Assembly: GCA_964512325.1 (NCBI GenBank) | Contig: CAZEGN010000023.1 | Span: 1-13,448, forward strand | From: JACQZO01 sp964512325 | GTDB lineage: Bacteria > Patescibacteriota > Gracilibacteria > RBG-16-42-10 | Length of the DNA stretch: 13,448 bases | Direction of reading: 5' to 3' | Shown here: positions 1 to 7,070 of the stretch, in pieces | Position numbering within the stretch: position 1 is the stretch's first letter | Layout of the letters: each line of letters opens with the position of its first letter | Notes under the pieces: model-generated | The model's input: the letters and a program-made list of their open reading frames with translations, nothing else | What the model was told of the DNA's origin: nothing | Databases searched by the model: none | Made by a program: the position numbers and the translations under genes

Positions 1-30
1 CTTAATGAGTCGGAAAGATATGCAACAATG
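1..30 (+). repeat. Left terminal inverted repeat of the IS
   Basis: Reads CTTAATGAGTCG, a divergent spacer, then TGCAACAATG. It matches the reverse complement of 940-968 over 12 bases at the outer end and 10 at the inner end. Such repeats are the transposase binding and cleavage sites. The outer boundary may extend upstream of the window. Confidence 0.8.
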
Positions 31-45
31 AGGGTAACCTCATTG
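26..45 (+). promoter_or_regulatory. Hairpin just upstream of the transposase start
   Basis: CAATGAGG, loop GTAA and CCTCATTG form a perfect 8-bp stem closed by a GNRA-type tetraloop, ending 7 nt before the transposase ATG. Its left arm overlaps the inner part of the left inverted repeat. It sits where a ribosome would bind. IS elements often carry hairpins here that limit transposase translation from external read-through transcripts; that role is inferred. Confidence 0.6.
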
Positions 46-52
46 CGAAGCT

Positions 53-967
53 ATGTTTAATCCAAATACAGTAGTAAAAAGATACAAAGAGTTAGGGAAT
101 GGTGCCTCAGTCGCTCGTGAGTTTGGTATTCATCGGTCAACAGTGAGTCGCTGGGTGTGGCGAGCAAAGAACATAAGTCTCACCAGCATACCTCGTCATA
201 CTGGCTTACAACGACTTTCTCGCAGACCACACCATCTTCGTGCCAGCACTTTAACTGCAGACGAACGTATAGCTATCTGCTACCTCAGAGAAGAGAAGCA
301 TTGGAGTGCGCGTCGTATTACTGGCTATCTCAAACGAAAAGAGCGTCTCCACCCCGACTGTGCCTTCTCTACCGTCCATAGATTTCTCAAAAAGAAAGGG
401 TATATTCACAGTAAACGCCACCGGCGTCCTAAGTACCAAGATACCGTTCATATGCACCTCAAAAATGTCACGACACTGGGCAAGCTCCAAATGGATGTAA
501 AGTACGTTACTCCAGAGTTGTCTGGATTACCCTCTACGGTGTTTCTGTATAGTGTTATAGATATCTTTTCGAGATGGAAAGCTGGAATCATCTTTCCTGT
601 CTTAGATGCACAGCATGCAGCTAAAGCATTAGTGTACTGCCTAGACCAGCTACCGTTTAAAGCAGACTTTGTGCAGACAGATAATGGGTTAGAGTTTCAA
701 GCGAAGTTTCGAGATCAGGTGGCAGACCTGGGACTACAGCATCACCATATTCATAAAAGCACGCCAAACGAGAATGCAGTGATTGAACGATCGTTCAGGA
801 CTGACGAGGAAGAATTCTTCTTTGAGTTGAAGCAGAGGCCAAGAAACATGGATGAATTACACCAGTTGTACCAACAGTATTTAGTCTATTACAATACCGA
901 CAGACCTCATCTGGGATTGGATTGCCTTTCCCCGATCCACATTGTTGCAAATGTATCGACTCATTAA
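53..967 (+). CDS. IS481-family DDE transposase
   Basis: Catalyses cut-and-join transposition of the surrounding element. Residues 5-40 form a helix-turn-helix (GASVAREFGIHRSTVSRW), followed by a second helical DNA-binding part to about residue 130. The RNase H-like integrase core (rve type) has D148 in QMDVKYV, D210 in QTDNGLEF and E245 in NENAVIERSF, giving a DD(34)E triad. The C-terminal YYNTDRPHLGL motif (residues 279-289) is typical of IS481/IS3-type integrases. The length of 304 aa is normal, and there are no frameshifts or missing catalytic residues, so the protein may be active. The ATG at 53 is the first start after the hairpin; no Shine-Dalgarno sequence is visible. Confidence 0.93.
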   Translation: MFNPNTVVKRYKELGNGASVAREFGIHRSTVSRWVWRAKNISLTSIPRHTGLQRLSRRPHHLRASTLTADERIAICYLREEKHWSARRITGYLKRKERLHPDCAFSTVHRFLKKKGYIHSKRHRRPKYQDTVHMHLKNVTTLGKLQMDVKYVTPELSGLPSTVFLYSVIDIFSRWKAGIIFPVLDAQHAAKALVYCLDQLPFKADFVQTDNGLEFQAKFRDQVADLGLQHHHIHKSTPNENAVIERSFRTDEEEFFFELKQRPRNMDELHQLYQQYLVYYNTDRPHLGLDCLSPIHIVANVSTH

Positions 968-968
968 G
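940..968 (-). repeat. Right terminal inverted repeat of the IS
   Basis: Reverse complement of the left repeat with a one-base gap. It contains the last codons and the TAA stop (965-967) of the transposase, so the end of the protein is dictated by the repeat sequence. Confidence 0.8.
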
Positions 969-974
969 TTGCTA

Positions 975-1002
975 TTGCTATTTATGAATAATGATGTATA
1001 GT
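975..1002 (+). promoter_or_regulatory. Candidate promoter for the 1025-3220 unit
   Basis: TTGCTA (975-980), a 16-nt spacer and TATAGT (997-1002) lie directly after the IS right end. Transcription would start near 1009, giving a leader of only about 16 nt before the ATG at 1025. Assigned by consensus similarity only. Confidence 0.4.
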
Positions 1003-1024
1003 ATTCAGTTGTTTTGCATTTTTT

Positions 1025-1891
1025 ATGTCTCAATCGCCTGACACTAGATCAACTGATCAGCCTCAAAGCAGTGTGTACTCATATCTCCGTGAATATAGAT
1101 ATGCTGTACTTGTACTTCTGGCTGGAATACCAACTGTGCATGGCTATTCTCATTATAAGATGCATCGAATTGATAATCATCTAGCGAGAATTCAGCGCGA
1201 AGCTCGTCAGGATAAGGCTCGTGCCGATGAGCAGGAGAGAATATACGGAGAGCGACGTTTGTCAGCTCCTAGCGCGCTGCGTAAGCAAGAGATAATAATT
1301 AGAGTACGAGCATTACAAGAAGCGGCATTGCAAAGAGTTTGTGACACTTTTCCTGTAGAAGCATTTTTAAATGTTGATTCAGTCGCTATGCTCGATAATA
1401 TCAGGCAGCAGATAATTGAGGTTCAAAGCAAGGCGTCTGAAATGGCACCTTACAGAGCAGCTCTGGCTGTCCGTAGTGATTTTGCTCCTGATGCTACTTA
1501 TATATCATATGGTATGTTAGCTGATTGGTTGCTAGCATATTGGGCAGACAGGTTAAGTGCTGAGCCCATTTCTGCTAGGCAAATGGTAGGACTAGCTAGT
1601 AATTATCGCTTTCTTGTTCCCCTCTTGGAATACGTTCCTGGTGCCGGAGAAATGTATATTCATCAGCTGATTCGTGATGGACAGAGAAATGGCACAGTGA
1701 ATGAAAGACTAAGAATGCTTTGGGCCTCAGCTGCTAGCCTTCCTGCGCTTGCTGCTGGTGATAGACACATGCTCACCCAAGATTATATTCAAGCTTGTGC
1801 GCAGCGTTTGCCAGCTGCAGAAAGAGCTTTGTTTCAGCGTGTGCTGGCTACCTATGTCCCAGGGCAAGAGCAAATAGGGCTAAGTCAATAA
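1025..1891 (+). CDS. Unrecognised single-pass membrane protein
   Basis: I do not recognise this 288-aa protein. The first 25 residues are polar (Ser/Gln/Asp/Arg). One hydrophobic segment at about residues 27-42 (YAVLVLLAGIPTVHGY) is followed by a charged, heptad-like stretch (about 48-78, many Arg/Glu/Gln/Ala) that could be a coiled coil. The rest looks mainly helical and Ala/Leu/Arg-rich, with no catalytic motif visible. Because the tail begins with several basic residues (HYKMHR) after the hydrophobic segment, membrane orientation is uncertain. The ATG at 1025 lacks a Shine-Dalgarno sequence. The next gene starts 9 nt after the stop, so the two probably share a transcript. It may be lineage-specific. 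Confidence 0.75.
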   Translation: MSQSPDTRSTDQPQSSVYSYLREYRYAVLVLLAGIPTVHGYSHYKMHRIDNHLARIQREARQDKARADEQERIYGERRLSAPSALRKQEIIIRVRALQEAALQRVCDTFPVEAFLNVDSVAMLDNIRQQIIEVQSKASEMAPYRAALAVRSDFAPDATYISYGMLADWLLAYWADRLSAEPISARQMVGLASNYRFLVPLLEYVPGAGEMYIHQLIRDGQRNGTVNERLRMLWASAASLPALAAGDRHMLTQDYIQACAQRLPAAERALFQRVLATYVPGQEQIGLSQ

Positions 1892-1900
1892 TAATTGGTT

Positions 1901-3220
1901 ATGAAAATCTCTGAAAAGGTAGACAAGAAAATCAAGAATCTCCGTGAGAGTCGGGTAGGACGGTATATTGCCGCTACACGGTTATGCCGTGCTTTGGTGG
2001 CAAAAATAGTGAAGGAACCAAAAAGTAATTCTGAACCTACAAAAGCTGATAAGAATAGAGATTCTGGTTTTAGAAGTGGTGACCTAGATAGTCCTTTGGT
2101 TACTGGTAGAGAAAAGAAAAAGCCGCCACTTGCTCCTATCCTTTCAAAAGGAGATCTTAAGCATGCTGTGGCGGTAGGACTTGCAGTAGTAGTAGTGGCT
2201 GTTTTTGCGAAGGAAAAAGAAGAATATTCTCGACAAAGCGTGAGAGCAAAAATTGGTACTGTTTTTTCTCATCGTAAGCCATATTGTTATGATGTGGCCC
2301 CAGTACTGCATAATCAATACGAGAAAGAGGATAGAGATCTTGTTGATCAAAACTCTTTGCGAGATCCTTTTCGTGAGACTGAGGAGTGGGCTGTTGTGGT
2401 GGGGGGACGCTATCGACGCTATTTAGCACATCAAAGAGAGTGGTTTCGTCGCTGTACAGAAGCAGAAAGGCAAGATAGTAGCTTGACTCCCGAGTCGCCA
2501 TTTCGTCTCCACGATGTAGTATTAGCTACGATTCGTGATGTAGGCATTGCTCGTTTAGCTGAGGCAGAAAACCCGGTTGCGCTTATTTCCAATCTGGTTG
2601 CTGCTAGACATGATTTTGTTGTGGATACATATCTGCGTCAGTCAAATAGAAACAAAGAAGACTTTATCCGTGCTGTGTTTCGAGAAGTGGTAAATAGTGG
2701 TGGTCAGTTTGTTTTGTCAAACTATGGCAGAGATGCACTTGATCCGCCAAATGTGCGAGATACTATGCGTTTGGCTGATAGATTAGGGTATAGATTTTTT
2801 GCAGTATCAGGTTCAGGTGATGGTGACTCCGGCAGGTTTTTGTTGCCGGGAGATTTAGCGTACTTTGCTCCTTATCGTGCTGCTGATGTGCTGCGTGCTA
2901 GAGTACGAAGGAGTCCTGATATTGAGGATGTGGCTCAAGCAGTAGCGATAGCGCTCAATTATACCGACGTGCGGGCTTTAATGAGTCCGGCGTATCCTTC
3001 TTCAGCCAATAGCTATCCATTTCTTGGTCGGGCTGATCGGAACTTTATGCGAAGAAATATGTTAGGGGCAGTAGGTTTCGCTAGAGATTCTGGTGTAGAT
3101 AATAATGATTGGCCACGTTGCTGTAATGTTCAGATTCAAAGCAGAAGCTGTGTTTGTAGAGTTTCAACGAGTGACCATCAGTGGCGAGATGCGCGAGATT
3201 TTTTTGCTCAAGCGCGATAA
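1901..3220 (+). CDS. Unrecognised membrane-anchored protein, possibly frameshifted at its C-terminus
   Basis: I do not recognise this protein (439 aa from the ATG at 1901; a TTG at 1895 is also in frame but less likely). The N-terminal ~85 residues are Lys/Arg-rich and probably cytoplasmic. A hydrophobic segment at about 88-103 (KHAVAVGLAVVVVAVFAK) is the only membrane span. The remaining ~335 residues are soluble and mixed, with many Arg/Asp. It lies 9 nt after the upstream gene and shares its anchored layout, suggesting a paired function at the cell envelope. The last ~37 residues are anomalous: five Cys within a short stretch (RCCNVQIQSRSCVC) in an otherwise Cys-poor protein. The neighbouring frame from about 3105 reads as normal-looking protein to at least 3254, so a frameshift near 3100-3205 is possible. 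Confidence 0.7.
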   Translation: MKISEKVDKKIKNLRESRVGRYIAATRLCRALVAKIVKEPKSNSEPTKADKNRDSGFRSGDLDSPLVTGREKKKPPLAPILSKGDLKHAVAVGLAVVVVAVFAKEKEEYSRQSVRAKIGTVFSHRKPYCYDVAPVLHNQYEKEDRDLVDQNSLRDPFRETEEWAVVVGGRYRRYLAHQREWFRRCTEAERQDSSLTPESPFRLHDVVLATIRDVGIARLAEAENPVALISNLVAARHDFVVDTYLRQSNRNKEDFIRAVFREVVNSGGQFVLSNYGRDALDPPNVRDTMRLADRLGYRFFAVSGSGDGDSGRFLLPGDLAYFAPYRAADVLRARVRRSPDIEDVAQAVAIALNYTDVRALMSPAYPSSANSYPFLGRADRNFMRRNMLGAVGFARDSGVDNNDWPRCCNVQIQSRSCVCRVSTSDHQWRDARDFFAQAR

Positions 3221-3344
3221 TCGCAGGCTGCTAGCGATGGTGGAATATGACCAATTAGGTTGTTTTCTTTCGGTAGGGACTAATGCGCATAATTGCTACA
3301 ACGCTAAGATTCGCCAGTGCCAGGTAGAAAGGATATATAAGTAA
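3105..3344 (+). pseudogene. Possible out-of-frame C-terminal continuation of the 1901 gene
   Basis: One base out of phase with the 1901 gene, this frame reads VAVMFRFKAEAVFVEFQRV and EMREIFLLKRDNRRLLAMVE. These are alternating hydrophobic/charged segments that look like beta strands and are more protein-like than the Cys-rich tail of the annotated frame. A TAG lies just upstream in this frame, so the switch would occur between about 3100 and the T7 run at 3199-3205. From 3255 on it overlaps the opposite-strand PQ-loop gene and may be only shadow. It could equally be chance, a sequencing error or a real frameshift. Confidence 0.3.
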
Positions 3345-3827
3345 AGTCCAATTGTATTCCCCAACGGTGATTGTGCTTAATATTGCACTAATGCCAACCA
3401 GCAGCCAGGTGCTGAGTGTTTCTGATGAGGGGGTAAGATAAGTTTTTCTTAGGGTTGGTAGCATGCCGCAGCAGTGAATCAAAATGGTCATTACTAGGGC
3501 AATAGCAGGATTATTAAGCAAATACCATAGTCCTAAGCTTACTATGGCTGCCGCCAATGCAAAGTAGTCGAGCGCAGACCATTTGCGCTCTCCTCTGAAC
3601 AAAGACACAATAAATACAATAAAACAGGTAATTAAATCCCCTATTGTTACAAATAGTGAAATGCTAGCGCCACTAGCTATTTGGCTGAATAGGGCGATGG
3701 TTAGCAGCAAAACAAAGATCAACCAAGATACCTGATTCGGTTTGGTGGTGCCTTTATAGATGTCATATAGGTAAGGAAACGTAGCGCTAATCGCTAAGAC
3801 TCCTGAAATGATGCCTATGATATGCAT
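3255..3827 (-). CDS. PQ-loop-type multi-pass membrane protein
   Basis: This 190-aa protein has six to seven hydrophobic segments and two related halves, as in PQ-loop/SemiSWEET-type proteins. Motif 1 is PYLYDIYKGTTKPNQVSW (residues 18-35), following the first membrane helix. Motif 2 is a weaker copy, MLPTLRKTYLTPSSETLSTW (122-141). Members of the wider superfamily transport sugars or amino acids or act as membrane adaptors; the substrate here is unknown. Proteins of this form are common in candidate-phylum genomes. The gene converges on the 1901 gene with a 34-nt gap. A TATTAG box lies 9 nt before the ATG and there is no Shine-Dalgarno sequence, which suggests a nearly leaderless message. Confidence 0.8.
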   Translation of the reverse strand: MHIIGIISGVLAISATFPYLYDIYKGTTKPNQVSWLIFVLLLTIALFSQIASGASISLFVTIGDLITCFIVFIVSLFRGERKWSALDYFALAAAIVSLGLWYLLNNPAIALVMTILIHCCGMLPTLRKTYLTPSSETLSTWLLVGISAILSTITVGEYNWTLLIYPFYLALANLSVVAIMRISPYRKKTT

Positions 3828-3836
3828 GAGTAAGAT

Positions 3837-3842
3837 CTAATA
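3837..3842 (-). promoter_or_regulatory. -10-like box close to the PQ-loop gene start
   Basis: On the minus strand TATTAG is followed by 9 nt and the ATG at 3827. No clear -35 was seen. If used, the transcript would begin at or within a few bases of the start codon. Confidence 0.3.
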
Positions 3843-3944
3843 CTGTCTGATACTGCAAATTCTTTGTACTAGAAAAGTGCTTCGCTGTGAATTGCTGTCA
3901 GCTTGTAATGGTGCTTTTCTGCTGGATTCTACTATGTGCGTTTT

Positions 3945-3974
3945 TTGACCCGAGGTGAGGTGATCAGCTTTATC
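3945..3974 (+). promoter_or_regulatory. Candidate promoter for the cysteine-rich protein gene
   Basis: TTGACC (3945-3950) is followed, after an 18-nt spacer, by TTTATC (3969-3974). This would give a leader of about 75 nt before the ATG at 4057. The -10 match is weak. I found no strong stem or known riboswitch in the leader. Confidence 0.3.
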
Positions 3975-4056
3975 AAAAAGCGATCCGCGATAACGCCCGT
4001 ATTGGGGTAGGCAAGCTCCACCGCTATTCTGCCTTATTGATAAGCAAGCATAATTT

Positions 4057-5736
4057 ATGCATGAAAAAGAAGAGAGTTGTAAGAAATGTCAAAAGCTTTT
4101 CTTTATTAATACTTTGGAGATAGAATTGTTGGATCAGCTTTCTCCTGTCTTTGAAGGTATAGTCTTCCCTCTTCCCTTACCCACACTTTGTCCGGCTTGT
4201 CGTGAACAACTACGGCTAACTTGGCGTAATGAACATGTGCTTTATAGCCGCAAGTGCGATTTTAGCGGCCAAGAAGTTGTCTCTGTTCACGCCTCGGATA
4301 AAACTTATCCTGTGTTTAGTGCTGAGGCTTGGTGGGGAGATGGCTGGAACGCGATGAGCTATGGTCGTGACTTTGACTTCAGGCGTACTTTTTTCTCCCA
4401 AATAGGAGATTTAATCAATCAAGTGCCTCGAGCGGCACTTTATAACGTTGCTGGAGACAATAGTGATTACAATCAGTCAACGGGACATTTAAAGAATTGC
4501 TATCTTCTTGCCGGTGCGAATCGTAATCATGATTGTTATTATGGTACCTACATTAATGATTCGCGAGACTGTGTTGATATGTATATGGCGAATCAGTGTG
4601 AGCTCTGCTACGAATGCATAGATGTCAAAAATTGTTATAATTGCGCTTTCGTGCAGAATAGTAGTAATTGTCGCAATTCACAGTTTTTGTTTGCATGCGA
4701 TAACTGTCAGGATTGTTTTGGTTGTGTAAATTTGAAAAATAAGCAGTATTGTTATTTTAATAAACAACTTACAGCAACGGATTATTATCAACTAGTAAGA
4801 AACTATAATAGTGCTAGCTATCTCGAAGTGGAAAGGATGAAAGAAAAAATGGCATTACATATGCAGAACTTTCCTGTACGTTTTATGCTCGGAAAAAACA
4901 ATGAGGCTGCGACTGGTAATGCGCTTGATCATAGTCGTGATTGTATGCACTGCTTTGATGCTGCGGACCTGGAGCGTTGTTGCTATTGTACATTTTTGTA
5001 TCAGGCGAGAGATTGCATGGATATATTTGCTTGGGGCATGACGGCTGAGCTTTGTTATTATTCAATGGAGGTAGGAGCTGGTGCTTACCGTAATTTATTT
5101 TGCATCACTTGTTTTGGTAGTACCAATCTGCTGTATTGTTTTCAATGTCATAACTGCTCAGATTGTTTTGGCTGTTCCGGCCTTACTAATAAGCGTTACT
5201 GTATCTTTAATAAGCAATACACTGCGGCAACATACGAAGCTTTGGTGGCTGAAATTATTCGACATATGCAAGGCACTACTGAATGGGGCCAATTTTTTCC
5301 TTTTAATGCTTCTGGATTTGCTTATAATGAAACTATTGCGCAGCAATATTGGCCTGTCACAAAGGTACAAGTGCATGCGTTGGGTGGAGAATGGCGGGAA
5401 AAAAGTCAGGTCATAGCAAACAATGCTCTTACTCTAAGCGACACTGATGATCGTATGCCAGATGACCTGCTTAAAAGGTCACTGGTATGCCAACAATGTG
5501 GCGGAGTTTATAATATTATCAAGCAAGAGGGTTTTTTTTATCAGGGGAACCACCTTCCTCTGCCGCGACTGTGTTTTTCTTGTAGAAATACCAATCGCAT
5601 TAATAAAAGAAACTCACATGTTTTACGATCAGTGGCGTGTGCCAAATGTCAGAAGCACATGCTGACAGCCTATTCTCTTCATGAAAGAAGACCTATTCTT
5701 TGTGAGGCTTGTTATTTAGCAGATTGTGATTCATGA
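4057..5736 (+). CDS. Large cysteine-rich zinc-ribbon repeat protein of the candidate phyla radiation
   Basis: This 559-aa protein belongs to a family that is abundant in Patescibacteria and has no established function; database names such as 'caib/baif family protein' are uninformative. Visible order: zinc ribbon 1 (C8/C11 with C45/C48), the WRNEHVLYSRKCD motif (56-68), a W-rich segment with YGRDFDF (92-108), and a Cys/Tyr/Asn/Asp-rich repeat block (about 148-233). A helical linker and a second repeat block (about 296-390) follow, then zinc ribbon 2 (C478/C481, C506/C509) and zinc ribbon 3 (C528/C531, C549/C552). Residues 216-247 and 366-397 are an internal duplication with 21 of 32 identities, sharing DCFGC and FNKQ. 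The spaced Cys pairs suggest metal or disulphide-stabilised repeats. There is no signal peptide or membrane span. The start is the first ATG, with no Shine-Dalgarno sequence. Confidence 0.9.
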   Translation: MHEKEESCKKCQKLFFINTLEIELLDQLSPVFEGIVFPLPLPTLCPACREQLRLTWRNEHVLYSRKCDFSGQEVVSVHASDKTYPVFSAEAWWGDGWNAMSYGRDFDFRRTFFSQIGDLINQVPRAALYNVAGDNSDYNQSTGHLKNCYLLAGANRNHDCYYGTYINDSRDCVDMYMANQCELCYECIDVKNCYNCAFVQNSSNCRNSQFLFACDNCQDCFGCVNLKNKQYCYFNKQLTATDYYQLVRNYNSASYLEVERMKEKMALHMQNFPVRFMLGKNNEAATGNALDHSRDCMHCFDAADLERCCYCTFLYQARDCMDIFAWGMTAELCYYSMEVGAGAYRNLFCITCFGSTNLLYCFQCHNCSDCFGCSGLTNKRYCIFNKQYTAATYEALVAEIIRHMQGTTEWGQFFPFNASGFAYNETIAQQYWPVTKVQVHALGGEWREKSQVIANNALTLSDTDDRMPDDLLKRSLVCQQCGGVYNIIKQEGFFYQGNHLPLPRLCFSCRNTNRINKRNSHVLRSVACAKCQKHMLTAYSLHERRPILCEACYLADCDS

Positions 5737-5750
5737 CGGTGATAAGACTT

Positions 5751-5779
5751 TTGACAGCAGCAATGGACTCGTTTAGTCT
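5751..5779 (+). promoter_or_regulatory. Candidate promoter for the 5811 gene
   Basis: A perfect -35 hexamer TTGACA (5751-5756) is followed by a 17-nt spacer and TAGTCT (5774-5779). A start near 5786 leaves about 25 nt before the ATG at 5811. The -10 matches consensus at only three positions. Confidence 0.45.
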
Positions 5780-5810
5780 ATCCCCTCATTAATAATTGTT
5801 TGTTACAGAT

Positions 5811-6539
5811 ATGAAAAGAGTGCCTGAAGAAAGAGCCATTTCATGGACAGGGCTGCAGCATCAATGGAGTTTGTTGAGAGATCGAGTACGAACTGGCTTG
5901 TTGGCGGTGGTGGTGAAGTTCGCTTTTAATGGAGTTCCTATAAAGTTATTATCTCCTCAGGTGACATTGGTTGCTGCCAAAGCTGATCAAGGTATAAATT
6001 TGCTTGAGAGCTTAGAGCGGCATATTAGACTGTCGCATCTCGATCATATTATGGTGCTGCTTGATACAATTGAAACTTTAATCAAGTTTAAAGGAGAGTT
6101 CTCTGGTGTAAATCAAATGCGCTTTATGGCTCTCCGTCTCGAAGCAAGGCAAGTGCTGTTTAGGGCTGCTTATGAGTCGTTTCATAACTATATACGGGCA
6201 GAACGGTTCGATTCAGCCCAAAAAGCATTAAATAGAATGTTGTCGCTTTTGGTATCGATACAGGTAGAGGATGCTGGAGTTGTACAAGATTTGTTGCCTT
6301 TGGCAGAAGAAGCGGAACTTACATTATGCTGGTCTCATGTTCCTTCTATGCTTGGCAAATTGAAACAAAAGTTAATGTGTGGACAGCAGATACATGAATC
6401 GGAGCTGACTAGCATTGAACAATCGCTTAGAAGAGCTTTGGCACTAAGAGTAAATGTATTTCCTTTTTATCAAGAGCTAAATGCTTTACGAAAACGGGCG
6501 CAAGGTATTGGTCCGATGGCAGTAAACAGTGCAAGTTAG
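5811..6539 (+). CDS. Unrecognised helical protein
   Basis: I do not recognise this protein (242 aa from the ATG at 5811; an in-frame TTG at 5796 would add five residues and is less likely). It is rich in Leu, Ala, Arg and Glu, with regular amphipathic helices through most of its length. Examples are SLERHIRLSHLDHIMVLLDT (67-86) and RFDSAQKALNRMLSLLVSI (132-150), resembling a helical-repeat or scaffold fold, though no repeat period was proven. Residues 29-47 are moderately hydrophobic but broken by Lys and Asn, so a membrane span is doubtful. No catalytic motif is visible. It lies 74 nt after the cysteine-rich gene and has its own candidate promoter. It converges on the minus-strand gene ending at 6565. 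Confidence 0.7.
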   Translation: MKRVPEERAISWTGLQHQWSLLRDRVRTGLLAVVVKFAFNGVPIKLLSPQVTLVAAKADQGINLLESLERHIRLSHLDHIMVLLDTIETLIKFKGEFSGVNQMRFMALRLEARQVLFRAAYESFHNYIRAERFDSAQKALNRMLSLLVSIQVEDAGVVQDLLPLAEEAELTLCWSHVPSMLGKLKQKLMCGQQIHESELTSIEQSLRRALALRVNVFPFYQELNALRKRAQGIGPMAVNSAS

Positions 6540-6564
6540 TGCATGCAAAGAAACTAGAGAGGGC

Positions 6565-7038
6565 TTAATCTGATTGCGCGGTGAGCTGTTCAAAGAGCTT
6601 ATTCGCTGTCGTTTTGAGCGTGATTGCCATTTGCTGACTTGTCATGTGCGCATCAATGGTGAATTGACCACTTTTGTACATTTCTATAGGCAATACTTGA
6701 GGAAATAAGTCATCGTTGCTTGTTCTTGTGCCAGTTGTATCTAATTGGAACAGGCACAGTTTCATGTTAGCCGGCGTAATCGTATGGCCTTGGTTATCTG
6801 TGAGCATTGGTGTTAACAAGTAAGTGCCCGGTAATGATATGGACAGCTGATTTACTTGCTCATCCCATACTGTTTTTTTTAGTAACATGGGACAACTTTC
6901 GGCCATAGCTTGCTTGAAAACAGACAGAGGCAAGCGTTCAAATTGTGGAACATGGTCTTCACGACAACCTAATGATTCGGTGTGCGCGAGACCAAAGGCT
7001 AGACTAATGGCGTCAATGTAGCCGTCTGATTGAATCAT
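6565..7038 (-). CDS. Unrecognised small protein, second gene of a minus-strand pair
   Basis: I do not recognise this 157-aa protein. It has no membrane span and only three Cys, at scattered positions. The middle (residues 66-105) alternates short hydrophobic strands with polar turns (QLSISLPGTYLLTPMLTD, MKLCLFQLDTTG), suggesting beta structure. The ends look helical. It starts 32 nt downstream of the DUF1801-type gene on the same strand, so co-transcription is likely. A Shine-Dalgarno sequence is absent; AAGGGG lies about 27 nt before the ATG, too far to serve. The 3' end faces the 5811 gene across 25 nt, with no terminator hairpin seen. Confidence 0.65.
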   Translation of the reverse strand: MIQSDGYIDAISLAFGLAHTESLGCREDHVPQFERLPLSVFKQAMAESCPMLLKKTVWDEQVNQLSISLPGTYLLTPMLTDNQGHTITPANMKLCLFQLDTTGTRTSNDDLFPQVLPIEMYKSGQFTIDAHMTSQQMAITLKTTANKLFEQLTAQSD

Positions 7039-7070
7039 AGAGAATATTTATGAGTAAAAAGTTTCCCCTT

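Larger units (their letters stand above)
1..968 (+). mobile_element. IS481-type insertion sequence with terminal inverted repeats
   Basis: A transposase gene is enclosed by imperfect inverted repeats: 1-30 on the left and 940-968 on the right. Both begin CTTAATGAGTCG when read inward and share TGCAACAATG about 19 bases in. The middle differs and needs one gap. The transposase stop codon lies inside the right repeat, giving a very compact single-gene element of about 970 bp, in line with the IS481 family. The left end coincides with window position 1, so a few terminal bases and any target-site duplication may lie outside. No second copy is in the window. Confidence 0.85.

Noticed and set aside
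3975..4056. Riboswitch or structured leader of the Cys-rich gene
   Set aside because: Only short weak stems could be found and no known riboswitch core was recognised.
5081..5416. 111-codon frame inside the Cys-rich gene
   Set aside because: Its hydrophobic composition is the out-of-frame reading of Cys/Tyr-rich codons, and the main frame is clearly coding.
5751..6539. LexA/SOS or other known operator near the 5811 gene
   Set aside because: No recognisable operator palindrome was found; only a sigma70-like promoter can be argued.
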